Part shown: positions 53,001-61,102 of the stretch, piece by piece
Layout of the letters: each line of letters begins with the position of its first letter
Numbering within the stretch: the stretch's first letter is position 1
Source: Lacinutrix sp. MedPE-SW
GTDB taxonomy: Bacteria > Bacteroidota > Bacteroidia > Flavobacteriales > Flavobacteriaceae
Assembly (NCBI RefSeq): GCF_001874145.1
Contig: NZ_MPCX01000007.1
Span: 62,001-126,000, forward strand
DNA: 64,000 nt
Reading direction: 5' to 3'
Made by a program: the position numbers and the translations under genes
Notes under the pieces: generated by a model
Seen by the model: only the letters and a program-made list of their open reading frames with translations
Told to the model about the DNA's origin: nothing
The model's database searches: none

Positions 53001-56000
53001 GAAACTCCAATTATGAGTTTTAAACTCGTCTAAAGAAGCATCATACATACTTGCTAAAAGTTCTGCAGAAACTTTATCGCCTTTTGGGCCTTTAATTTTA
53101 AATTTCCAAGTTTCATCTGTTCCAGGTTGCAGTTTATCTCTAAAAGTTAAAGTTTCAATTTCTAAATCTGTTTTTGGATAAGGTACATTTATATTTAAAG
53201 TACCACTTTTAAAACTATTAAATGCGGCAAAACTATAGTGTACAGCAAAACCACCAATATCTTTAGAAGATACAGGAATTTCTATCGTTTTTTTATTTTG
53301 GTTTAAAGCAACAATATATGTATTTGTAATTTTTTGGTTTTTTTCAATTTCTACGGTAACTAAAATATTTTTAGCCGAAGTAGCAAGCGTTATTTCTGCT
53401 GTATCGTTAATAGCATATTGTTCTTTATTTGTAGTTATTTGAAACAATTGATTATCTGCTAGAACTTTATCTTTTTCGCTAAAAACACGTGTTCTAGCTT
53501 CATCTTTAACGGCTTGACCAAATTTATCTTTAGTTTCTAAAACAATACTATATTGTCCAGAATTCCATTTTTTAATGTTTTTTAAAGTGATAGTTTTAGA
53601 CTTTTCTGTATCAAACGTTTCATTAAAAACAAGTTCGCCTTTTTTCCAGTGTTCCGGATTATGTTCTTTTTTATAAGCCTCATGAGGGAATAAGGTTTTA
53701 AATTCCTCTTTTGTGAAATTTTGATAGTCTGGCGCTTGCCAAGGTCTTGATCTTAAAACATGTTCTGGAGCTTTTAATTTGTAAATTTTAAGTGTGCCTT
53801 GCGCAGCAACAAACTCGCCATTTAAATTTTTTGTTTCTATTATAATTTCATGATTTTTTTCAGCTTTATCTAAAGTACTATTTATACTTATTGATGCTGT
53901 TAATGCATGATACCCAACATTAACTGTTGTGGTGGTGCTTCGTGTTTCTCCATTTATATCTGTAACGTCTGCAGTCACTTCATATTTAAAAATAGGTAGT
54001 CCTTTTTTATCTGCGCTTTCGTCTGGTATGGCTTTAAAAACAACTTTGTAGTTTCCGTCACTATCGGTTGTAGTTTCACCATGTGTAATTTCTTGGCCTT
54101 GGTCTTGAAACATTGGACGACTCCAAGAATACCAAAGCGGATATTGCACATTACGTTTAACGCGATAAACAACTTTAGCGTTGCTAATTTTAGAGCCTGC
54201 AAAGGCTAACGCTTCACCGTTTACGGTAACACTGTCGTTAACCTTTATTGTTTCGGTTATTGGTTTAAAGTTAGTTTCAAATTTTGGTCTCTTATATTCT
54301 TCAACCGAAAAATTAGTATGACCTCGTAAGTTGTTTTTTCCGTTTATTTCAATTTCAAAATCACCTGTTAATCCATTGTTTGGTAAAATAAATTCTCCAG
54401 CGACAGATCCAAATGCATTAGTTTTTAAGTTTAAGGTTTTAACTGTTTCGCCATTTACATTATATAAAACAACATCTACCGTAACATTTTCTAAAACTGA
54501 AGACTTCTCGTCTTTAGTTTTAATTGCTATGCCTTTAAAATAGACTGTTTGTCCAGGTCTGTAAATACTCCTATCTGTAAATAAAAAGGCGTTATACCTT
54601 GTAGTATTTTTATTATTATTAGAACTGTAATAACTGTTTATGTAAAGGTTGTTGAAATAAGCAACATCTCCAGAATTAGTTATTTTTATATTAGCATTAT
54701 TACGTTTGTTTCGAGCTTTATTAATTGTTATTTTTCCAAACTCATTGGTAGTTTTTGTAGTAGATTCTGTTAATTTATTTCTATAATAATATTCTATTTC
54801 AACTTTAGCATTAGTAATAGGTTTACCATTATTTCTATCTATAAATTGTATGTGTTTTTTTTGAGAATCGTCATACTCTGTAATAGCAATGTTTGTAACT
54901 AGAATAGTTGTATGTGCAGTGAAATTTTCTTTTAACTCATTAGATTTAGCATAAATTAAATAGCGACCATTATCAAGTTTGGGTATTAAAACCTCGGTAG
55001 TATGTGTTTGGTAATCTTGTTCGTTTTTAAGTGTTGCTTCCCAGTTTTTTGTAGCTTTTAGTTTAGCTATAAAGTCTTCTTTTTCGTTTTGTCTGTAAAT
55101 TTTAGAAAAAGTTTTGTGCTGTTTTTCGGTTAGCTTAAAGATTGAAAATTCTAAATTATTTAAGGCTTTGTAAGTAACTAATACGCGATTATTTGTATTA
55201 ATTGGCAAAAAGCCTTCAGTAGTTAACTGTAAACTTGGATTTTCAATTTGCTGTTTTAAAACACGACATTTTTGGGCACCTTTACTATTTGGGAACTTAT
55301 TAATTGTTGTATTACAAATGCTAATAGCATCTTTAATTTTCCATCTTACTTCAGTATTAGTTTCAGTATTATATTCATTACCTTGAGTATTATAGATAGA
55401 AGCTAAGTTATAATTGTATAAAGCAGAAACTTCGTGAGTTTTGTTTTTTTCAATTTCAGTTTTAAGTGTATTAATGTAAATAGAATCCTTATCGATAAAA
55501 GTAGCATGATTATGTACAAAATTTAAACGTTCAATATTTACATTGGTTAAAGCAAAAGACTCTGTATCTTTTAAATGAAATTTTATAAGTTCTTGATATA
55601 GTTTTAATGCATTTAGAGTAAGTGAACTTGAGTCTTTAGAGGTTATGTTTAAATTCGCAAATGTATTTGCTGGAGCTAAATAATTAGTGTCATCAACAAT
55701 AAATTTGTAAGCAGGTTTGGCAATGTTGTTTTCTTGATGCTTATAAAAATCTAGGGCATTGTGTGCTAATAAATCAAATACAGTAGGTCTGTAAATTTTA
55801 GAGTCTTTTTGTGTGGTTAAAATAACATCAAAATCTTTTAAATCTGTTTGCTGTAATATTAAACCATTAGCCAGTGAGTTTTTGTAGTGTAAATTAATTT
55901 CTTGAAATAAAGTTTCTAAATCCCAGGTTCTAAAATCTTCGGTATCAACTTTTTCGTTGGTTTTTGTACGGTTATAAAACTTCCAACGGTTTTGTTTAAA

Positions 56001-56345
56001 ATACTGCCAGTACAACGTGGCTAATATATTTTCTAGTACATTTTTAGTGGGAGCCTTACTTGTTTTTATTTCGGTTTTAAAAGTGTTAATAATGTTAAGT
56101 TGGGCTTCTTCTTCAAGCACTAACATAAACTTACTTTTAAAAAGTAGCGTTTTAATTACCTGTGGCGAATTGCTTTCTGCCTTCGCTTTATTTTCAATAG
56201 TTTCAACAATTTTTAATGCCGATTTTGGCAAACCTTCAATTTCTAGCTTTTCTACATCATTCCATAATTTGGAATAATTATTGGTTTGAGAGAAAGAAGT
56301 ATTTGCAAAAAGTATAATCATTAATAGGCTAACTAATTTGTTCAT
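50082..56345 (-). CDS. Bacterial alpha-2-macroglobulin with inserted TonB-plug-like domain
   Basis: 2087 residues, signal peptide ending at about 20 (FANTSFSQ). An N-terminal helical region is followed by MG domains (TDRSIYRPGQTVYFKG at about 590), the bait-region domain (about 1075), and the A2M core starting with FFFPQLQTNEKGEVSF at about 1310. The thioester motif is Cys1537-Asn-Glu-Gln in YPYECNEQTF, so it can trap proteases covalently. Unusual: at about 1190-1290 there is a complete SusC-type plug (GQVPGLNIS, IILRGVSSINGN, ILKGDEATAIYGSKG), preceded by an Asn/Arg/Tyr-rich stretch, but no barrel. Periplasmic or surface protease inhibitor is likely; the plug role is unknown. Confidence 0.85.
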   Translation of the reverse strand: MNKLVSLLMIILFANTSFSQTNNYSKLWNDVEKLEIEGLPKSALKIVETIENKAKAESNSPQVIKTLLFKSKFMLVLEEEAQLNIINTFKTEIKTSKAPTKNVLENILATLYWQYFKQNRWKFYNRTKTNEKVDTEDFRTWDLETLFQEINLHYKNSLANGLILQQTDLKDFDVILTTQKDSKIYRPTVFDLLAHNALDFYKHQENNIAKPAYKFIVDDTNYLAPANTFANLNITSKDSSSLTLNALKLYQELIKFHLKDTESFALTNVNIERLNFVHNHATFIDKDSIYINTLKTEIEKNKTHEVSALYNYNLASIYNTQGNEYNTETNTEVRWKIKDAISICNTTINKFPNSKGAQKCRVLKQQIENPSLQLTTEGFLPINTNNRVLVTYKALNNLEFSIFKLTEKQHKTFSKIYRQNEKEDFIAKLKATKNWEATLKNEQDYQTHTTEVLIPKLDNGRYLIYAKSNELKENFTAHTTILVTNIAITEYDDSQKKHIQFIDRNNGKPITNAKVEIEYYYRNKLTESTTKTTNEFGKITINKARNKRNNANIKITNSGDVAYFNNLYINSYYSSNNNKNTTRYNAFLFTDRSIYRPGQTVYFKGIAIKTKDEKSSVLENVTVDVVLYNVNGETVKTLNLKTNAFGSVAGEFILPNNGLTGDFEIEINGKNNLRGHTNFSVEEYKRPKFETNFKPITETIKVNDSVTVNGEALAFAGSKISNAKVVYRVKRNVQYPLWYSWSRPMFQDQGQEITHGETTTDSDGNYKVVFKAIPDESADKKGLPIFKYEVTADVTDINGETRSTTTTVNVGYHALTASISINSTLDKAEKNHEIIIETKNLNGEFVAAQGTLKIYKLKAPEHVLRSRPWQAPDYQNFTKEEFKTLFPHEAYKKEHNPEHWKKGELVFNETFDTEKSKTITLKNIKKWNSGQYSIVLETKDKFGQAVKDEARTRVFSEKDKVLADNQLFQITTNKEQYAINDTAEITLATSAKNILVTVEIEKNQKITNTYIVALNQNKKTIEIPVSSKDIGGFAVHYSFAAFNSFKSGTLNINVPYPKTDLEIETLTFRDKLQPGTDETWKFKIKGPKGDKVSAELLASMYDASLDEFKTHNWSFNPIYRSTYRSRFRVNAHRSFSNTNFNVNRNTNFKYNYTYQNYDQLNWFGFYFGNNRYLRRSLKKDIYYNEDLLEISAPAEAEVNADLAQTLQGQVPGLNISTASGQPGAETDIILRGVSSINGNTEPLFVVDGNILTESDFKTLKQDDILSVKILKGDEATAIYGSKGKNGVVIITTKNNPNANFDKVQIRKNLKETAFFFPQLQTNEKGEVSFSFTTPEALTKWKLQLLAHTKTLEHATTSLATVTQKELMVLPNVPRFLRQGDKISISTKISNLTNKDLNGITVLQLFDALTGKSIDSELSNVNNNKNFTVDAKGNTSVTWNLNVTDNVQAIQYKIIAKSGDYSDGEQNALPVLTNRMLVTESLPMWIRSNQTKTFTLDKLKNNTSTTLKNHKLTLEMTSNPAWYAVQALPYLMEYPYECNEQTFSRYYANALASHIANSNPRIQEVFNQWKNTEAVLSNLEKNEELKSILIQETPWLRDAQSETEQKKRIALLFDLNKMNNELSRTKRKLEQNQLASGAWSWFGDYRANRFITQHIVAGFGHLEKLDVSSSAIETSKMIDKALNYLDAEFIQEYKDIRKYDKDADLSLDRLSNTQLHYLYMRSFFQEKKPSKEVSEIMDYYHSQIKNYWLKRPLYAKGMMALVTHRNKDEVTSKKILNSLKETSITSEELGMYWKANTSSWHWYQAPIETQALMIEAFSEAGTTIQTEAENIAIIDELKIWLLKNKQTNRWKTTKATTEAVYALLLQGNNWLSVTDMVEVIVGNQPISPSKLEAVKVEAGTGYYKTSWSGNEIKPEMAEVKISKKGNGIAWGSMYWQYFEDLDKITSAETPLKLKKKLFKKTNTDKGEVITDITKDTKLEIGDLVRVRIELRSDRAMEFVHMKDMRAAGLEPINVLSQYKYQDGLGYYEATKDASTNFFFDYLPKGVYVFEYDLRVNNAGNMSNGITTIQSMYAPEFSSHSEGSRINVE

Positions 56346-56529
56346 TTTATCAATTTTTTAAGCAATTTAAATACATGGTTTTAAAAATAAAACACTAAAT
56401 ATGTAAGGTAAGCGTTTTATTGAGTAAACGATACTAATTTAAAAGTAAAGCTTTTATTTTTGTTTTTTAAATCAAAATTTATACCATTAAAATAATATTA
56501 CATTAGCTATAATTTAATAAAAATCTTCA

Positions 56530-57486
56530 ATGAAACATATTACATATTTTTTATTATTTCTTCCTTTTTTTTTAATTGGACAAACAGCTGTTAATCAGGC
56601 AGAAATATATATAAATAATAAGCAGTTTTCTCAAGCAGAAAATAGTTTAAAGCCTTATGTCGAAGAAAATCCAAATAATTTAAAAGCTATAGAACTGTTG
56701 GGCGATGCTTATGGGCATCAAAAAAAATGGGATGATGCAATTACATATTATAAACAATTAGTAGTGCAAAAACCTAATGTAGCAAATTACCATTATAAAT
56801 ACGGTGGTGCATTAGGTATGAAAGCGTTAACAGTTAGTAAAATCTCTGCTTTAATGATTATTGGAGATATAAAAACTTCATTTTTAAAAGCAGTAGAATT
56901 AGACCCAAAACATATAGACGCACATTGGGCTTTAGTAGAATTGTATATGCAATTACCAGGCGTTGTTGGTGGTAGTAAAAATAAAAGTTTAAAATATGCA
57001 GATGCTTTACAAAACCTCTCTAAAGTTGATGGGTATTTAGCAAAAGGCTATATTTATGAATACGATAATGAACCAGAATTAGCCGAAAAATTTTACAAAA
57101 AAGCCATACAAACTGGAGGCTCTGTAACTTGTTACGATAAGCTTACAAAGCTTTACGAAAAAGAAGGAAAAACAAACCTAGCAATATCTAATTTAGAAGC
57201 TGCAAACCTTAAACATAAACGAAACGCTATGCATTATCAAATAGGCAAGGTATGCGCAGATTATAACGTGCAACTCGAAAAAGGAGAGTTTTGTTTAAAA
57301 ATATATTTAGAAAATTATAGCGCTAAAGATGGTGTCCCAAAAGCTTGGGCTTATTATAGATTGGCTCAAATTTACAAGCATAAAAATAATAAAACCGAAG
57401 CTTTAAAATGGATAGATAAAGCCATTGTAGATTTACCTAAAATAGAAGTTTTTAAAACCGAAAAACAAAAAATAAATATGCTTTAA
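56530..57486 (+). CDS. Secreted tetratricopeptide repeat protein
   Basis: 318 residues. Signal peptide (ending FFLIGQ, about 18), then several TPR units: AEIYINNKQFSQAENSLKPY, IELLGDAYGHQKKWDDAITYY, EKFYKKAIQ, and a final unit YRLAQIYKHKNNKTEALKW. A scaffold for protein binding in the periplasm; no enzymatic motif. It is divergent from the alpha-2-macroglobulin gene with a 184-base AT-rich gap in which I see no clear element. A REP-like repeat begins five bases after its stop. Confidence 0.8.
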   Translation: MKHITYFLLFLPFFLIGQTAVNQAEIYINNKQFSQAENSLKPYVEENPNNLKAIELLGDAYGHQKKWDDAITYYKQLVVQKPNVANYHYKYGGALGMKALTVSKISALMIIGDIKTSFLKAVELDPKHIDAHWALVELYMQLPGVVGGSKNKSLKYADALQNLSKVDGYLAKGYIYEYDNEPELAEKFYKKAIQTGGSVTCYDKLTKLYEKEGKTNLAISNLEAANLKHKRNAMHYQIGKVCADYNVQLEKGEFCLKIYLENYSAKDGVPKAWAYYRLAQIYKHKNNKTEALKWIDKAIVDLPKIEVFKTEKQKINML

Positions 57487-57491
57487 ATCTT

Positions 57492-57566
57492 GGGCGTTAC
57501 CTAAAGGTCGCGCTCGCGCAAGTCGCTATCAAAGATGAGCTCCAACAATTGCTTGATCCCTAACGC
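57492..57566 (+). repeat. REP-like intergenic repeat element (copy B)
   Basis: It starts GGGCGTTACC, contains the GC-rich core GGTCGCGCTCGCGC and ends GATCCCTAACGC, with complementary GCGTTA / TAACGC ends. It is clearly richer in G+C than its surroundings and abuts the stop of the TPR gene. The form matches a widespread flavobacterial intergenic repeat; copy A at 29744-29863 is a diverged, longer relative. Confidence 0.65.
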
Positions 57567-57633
57567 ATAAATCTCAAATCCATATAAAAAATAGTATTAC
57601 AATTACTATCTTTGACTACTTCAAAAAAAAACC

Positions 57634-58989
57634 ATGAATGTACATTTTATAGCTATTGGCGGTAGTGCAATGCATAACCTAGCATTAGCCTTACATAATA
57701 AAGGATATCAAGTAACAGGAAGCGACGATACTATTTTCGAACCTTCAAAATCAAGATTGGAAGCAAAAGGATTACTTCCAGAAAACTTTGGTTGGTTTCC
57801 AGAAAAAGTAACTTCAAATTTAGATGCAATTGTTTTAGGCATGCATGCTAAAGCAGACAACCCAGAATTATTAAAAGCACAAGATTTAGGTTTAAAAATA
57901 TACAGTTATCCAGAGTTTTTATACGAGCAATCTAAACACAAAACAAGAGTTGTAATAGGAGGAAGTCATGGTAAAACAACAATAACCTCCATGATTTTGC
58001 ATGTTATGCATTACCATGATCGTGATGTAGATTACATGGTTGGCGCTCAACTAGAAGGTTTTGATGTTATGGTAAAACTAACCAAAGACAATGACTTTAT
58101 TGTATTAGAAGGCGATGAGTATTTAAGCTCACCAATAGATCGCAGACCAAAGTTTCACTTATACAAGCCAAATATTGCATTATTAAGTGGTATTGCTTGG
58201 GATCATATAAATGTGTTTCCAACCTACAAGAATTATGTAGAACAGTTTAAAATATTTGTAGATTCTATAGTTCAAGGCGGAAGTATTAACTATAACGAAG
58301 AAGATGCCGAAGTAAAAAAAGTAGTAGAAGCAAGCGAAAACCCTATAAGAAAAATTGCATACCAAACACCAGAATATACTGTAGAAAATGGTGAAACCTT
58401 ATTAGAAACACCAGAAGGACCTTTACCAATAGAAATTTTTGGGCAACATAATCTTAATAACTTAGCAGGTGCAAAGTGGATTTGTCAACATATGGGAATC
58501 GATGAAGACGATTTTTACGAAGCCATTTCAAGTTTTAGCGGTGCAAGTAAAAGACTTGAAAAAATTGCCGAAAATACTAACAGTGTCGCCTATAAAGATT
58601 TTGCACATTCACCAAGTAAAGTAGAAGCTACAACAAAAGCAGTAAAAGAACAGTATAAAGACAAAACTTTAGTCGCGTGTTTAGAGTTACATACATACAG
58701 TAGTCTAAATGCTGAGTTTTTAAATGAATACAAAGGCGCTTTAGATGCAGCAGATGTGGCCGTTGTATTTTACTCACCACAAGCTGTTGAAATAAAAAAA
58801 TTAGAAAAGGTTACACAAGAGCAAATAGCAAATGCTTTTAAACGTGACGATTTAATTGTTTATACAAATCCAGAAGCATTTAAAGATTTTTTATTCTCAC
58901 AAGATTTTAATAATAAAGCATTATTGTTAATGAGTTCTGGAAATTATGGAGGTTTAGATTTCGATGAGGTTAAAAAGTTAATCCAGTAA
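57634..58989 (+). CDS. mpl: Mpl-like UDP-MurNAc tripeptide ligase
   Basis: 451 residues, Mur ligase fold. N-terminal domain HFIAIGGSAMHNLALALHNKG, ATP site GGSHGKTTITSM, LEGDEYLSSPIDRRPKFH in the central domain, and DFAHSPSKVEATTKAV in the C-terminal domain. The N-terminal motif and AMHN rather than MSGL point to Mpl, which re-attaches the tripeptide L-Ala-gamma-D-Glu-meso-DAP to UDP-MurNAc in peptidoglycan recycling, rather than MurC. A TATCTTTG box at 57607-57614 may be its promoter. Confidence 0.87.
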   Translation: MNVHFIAIGGSAMHNLALALHNKGYQVTGSDDTIFEPSKSRLEAKGLLPENFGWFPEKVTSNLDAIVLGMHAKADNPELLKAQDLGLKIYSYPEFLYEQSKHKTRVVIGGSHGKTTITSMILHVMHYHDRDVDYMVGAQLEGFDVMVKLTKDNDFIVLEGDEYLSSPIDRRPKFHLYKPNIALLSGIAWDHINVFPTYKNYVEQFKIFVDSIVQGGSINYNEEDAEVKKVVEASENPIRKIAYQTPEYTVENGETLLETPEGPLPIEIFGQHNLNNLAGAKWICQHMGIDEDDFYEAISSFSGASKRLEKIAENTNSVAYKDFAHSPSKVEATTKAVKEQYKDKTLVACLELHTYSSLNAEFLNEYKGALDAADVAVVFYSPQAVEIKKLEKVTQEQIANAFKRDDLIVYTNPEAFKDFLFSQDFNNKALLLMSSGNYGGLDFDEVKKLIQ

Positions 58990-59121
58990 ATTTTCTGTTT
59001 CTAATTTAGGTTTTAGATTATACAATAAAAATTTTAGCGTAACGTTTTAAGGTTGAGTAACTTTAAAGCTTATTTTTTTTGAAAAAAATTACGTTCTATT
59101 AATCAATTAAAACCAATTTTT

Positions 59122-59772
59122 ATGAAACGTATTATTTTTTCATTATGCATTGCTGCATTCTTATTTTCTTGTGCTTCAGACGATGACACTCAACAAGTAA
59201 CACAACAACCACCAGTTTCTAATTTTTATGCATTAACCGTAGGTAATACTTGGGTATATAAAAGTTTTGAGTATAACAGTAATACAATGGAGTATGAAGA
59301 TTCGGGTATTGTAGATACAGTGACAATTATTAATACAGAAATGCTTAATGGAGAAACGTATTTTAAATTTAAAACAGTAACAACAGGTAACGACTCACAA
59401 AACCCTCATTTTAATCAAAACGGAGAACAATTTAATCTATATCGTGAAACAGAAGGCAATTTAGTTAATAATACAGGAGATACAGTGTATACAAATAATA
59501 ATTATCAAGAACGGTTAGTAGCTACAAATACTTGGGGAAACATTTACGATAAACTTAAAGAAAACACTGTAACTATTACTGTTAATGCAGGTAATTTTAC
59601 ATGTTTAGACATGGAACGTTATGCAAAATCGCCAGATAACTCAGAGGTTTTTCCAGGTTTAGACCATATTTATTATTCAGATGGAATAGGTTTAATATCA
59701 GAATCAATATCGTTTGTATCTCAAAATTATCCAATAGGAATAAGACGATTAGAATCTTATACCTTACAATAA
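59122..59772 (+). CDS. Hypothetical lipoprotein
   Basis: 216 residues. Lipobox LFSC (Cys17) followed by an acidic/Gln-rich linker (SDDDTQQVTQQPP) and a beta-rich domain starting FYALTVGNTWVYKSFEY. The VGNTWVYK opening is common to a group of Bacteroidota surface lipoproteins of unknown function. Monocistronic by appearance, between mpl and a terminator. No enzymatic motif seen. Confidence 0.7.
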   Translation: MKRIIFSLCIAAFLFSCASDDDTQQVTQQPPVSNFYALTVGNTWVYKSFEYNSNTMEYEDSGIVDTVTIINTEMLNGETYFKFKTVTTGNDSQNPHFNQNGEQFNLYRETEGNLVNNTGDTVYTNNNYQERLVATNTWGNIYDKLKENTVTITVNAGNFTCLDMERYAKSPDNSEVFPGLDHIYYSDGIGLISESISFVSQNYPIGIRRLESYTLQ

Positions 59773-59777
59773 CTAAT

Positions 59778-59807
59778 AAAGCTTCTATTAATTTAGGAGC
59801 TTTTTTT
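59778..59807. terminator. Bidirectional intrinsic terminator
   Basis: 10-bp arms AAAGCTTCTA / TAGGAGCTTT (one G-U) with a 6-base loop and T-run, between the lipoprotein gene and rodA. Confidence 0.75.
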
Positions 59808-59820
59808 AATTAAACACTAA

Positions 59821-61095
59821 CTACCATTCGTTAATTCTATTACTATCTAGCTTTATAAATATAAACAGTAAAATAGTAAATCCCCAAAGTCCAGAACCAC
59901 CATAACTAAAAAAGGGTAATGGTATTCCAATAGTGGGAATTAAACCCATAACCATCCCAATATTAATCATGAAATGAAAAAAGAATATAGCAGCTACGCT
60001 ATAACCATATACGCGACTAAACTGTGATTTTTGAAGTTCGGCAAGATGTAGAATTCGTATAATTAAAATTACAAATACAAGAACAACTGCAAAACTTCCT
60101 AAAAATCCCCATTCTTCACCAACAGTTGTAAAAATATAATCGGTGTCTTGTTCTGGTACAAATTTCCCAGTTGTTCTAGTGCCTTCCAAAAACCCTTTTC
60201 CTTTTAATCCGCCAGAGCTAATTGCTTTTTCAGATTCATTAAGGTTATAAGCGAATGTTTTTTTCATTCGTTCTAATTTTTCAGGATCTTTTTCTAAGCG
60301 TAACCAAAGGCTAATACGATCTTGTTGGTGTGGTTGTAAAATGTTATTATAAAAGAATTTTACACTAAAAGACAATGCTAAACAAAGTAATAATAAACCA
60401 ATAGGTAGCGATATTTTAACCTTTTTTCGCTTAAAAAAGTAAAACCCAAATAGTAAAATAGTGACTACTAATATTGTTGGTAATACATTAAATTTTAATG
60501 CTGAAATAGATACAACAGCAATAAATATAATAATCCATAAATAGTACTTAGGTAAACCTTCTCGATATAAAACAAAGAAAAATGCACCATAAACTAACAT
60601 ACTTCCAGTGTCATTTTGTAATAAAATTAATAGGGCAGGAATAGCTATTATTAGTATGGTTCTAAGTTGGTCTTTAAGTTTTGCAATATCTGTATTTAAA
60701 TCACTTATATATTTAGCCACGGCAAGTGCTGTTGCAGCTTTTACAAATTCACTGGGTTGCAACGTCATTGGTCCAATAGCATACCAAGATGTTGCACCAT
60801 TAATTGTTTTGCCAAAAAGTAATACACCAACTAATAATGCCAATCCTATAATGTATATTATACTGGAAAAACGTTCGTAAAATTTAGAATCAATTGCTAA
60901 AATTAATAAAATAAGTATGCAGGTTAACCCAATAAAAACCAATTGCTTTCCGTAGGAAGTTGTAAAGTTTAGTATTGTAATTTCGTCACCGTTTTGAGAT
61001 GCAGAAAGTATATTTAACCATCCAAAACCAACTAATAAAAAAAATAGAAATATAGTAAGCCAGTCAAATTTAAAATGTCTATCTGTTTGTCTCAT
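59821..61095 (-). CDS. rodA: Rod-shape SEDS glycosyltransferase RodA
   Basis: 424 residues with about ten membrane helices. SEDS features: WYAIGPMTLQPSEFVKAATA near the middle (catalytic Asp region upstream is less clear to me), LQNDTGSMLVYGAFF, and GIPLPFFSYGGSGLWGF at the C-terminus. It polymerises lipid II during elongation together with PBP2. Last gene of the mreC-mreD-mrdA-rodA operon, seven bases after mrdA. Confidence 0.93.
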   Translation of the reverse strand: MRQTDRHFKFDWLTIFLFFLLVGFGWLNILSASQNGDEITILNFTTSYGKQLVFIGLTCILILLILAIDSKFYERFSSIIYIIGLALLVGVLLFGKTINGATSWYAIGPMTLQPSEFVKAATALAVAKYISDLNTDIAKLKDQLRTILIIAIPALLILLQNDTGSMLVYGAFFFVLYREGLPKYYLWIIIFIAVVSISALKFNVLPTILVVTILLFGFYFFKRKKVKISLPIGLLLLCLALSFSVKFFYNNILQPHQQDRISLWLRLEKDPEKLERMKKTFAYNLNESEKAISSGGLKGKGFLEGTRTTGKFVPEQDTDYIFTTVGEEWGFLGSFAVVLVFVILIIRILHLAELQKSQFSRVYGYSVAAIFFFHFMINIGMVMGLIPTIGIPLPFFSYGGSGLWGFTILLFIFIKLDSNRINEW

Positions 61096-61102
61096 TTAAA
61101 TT

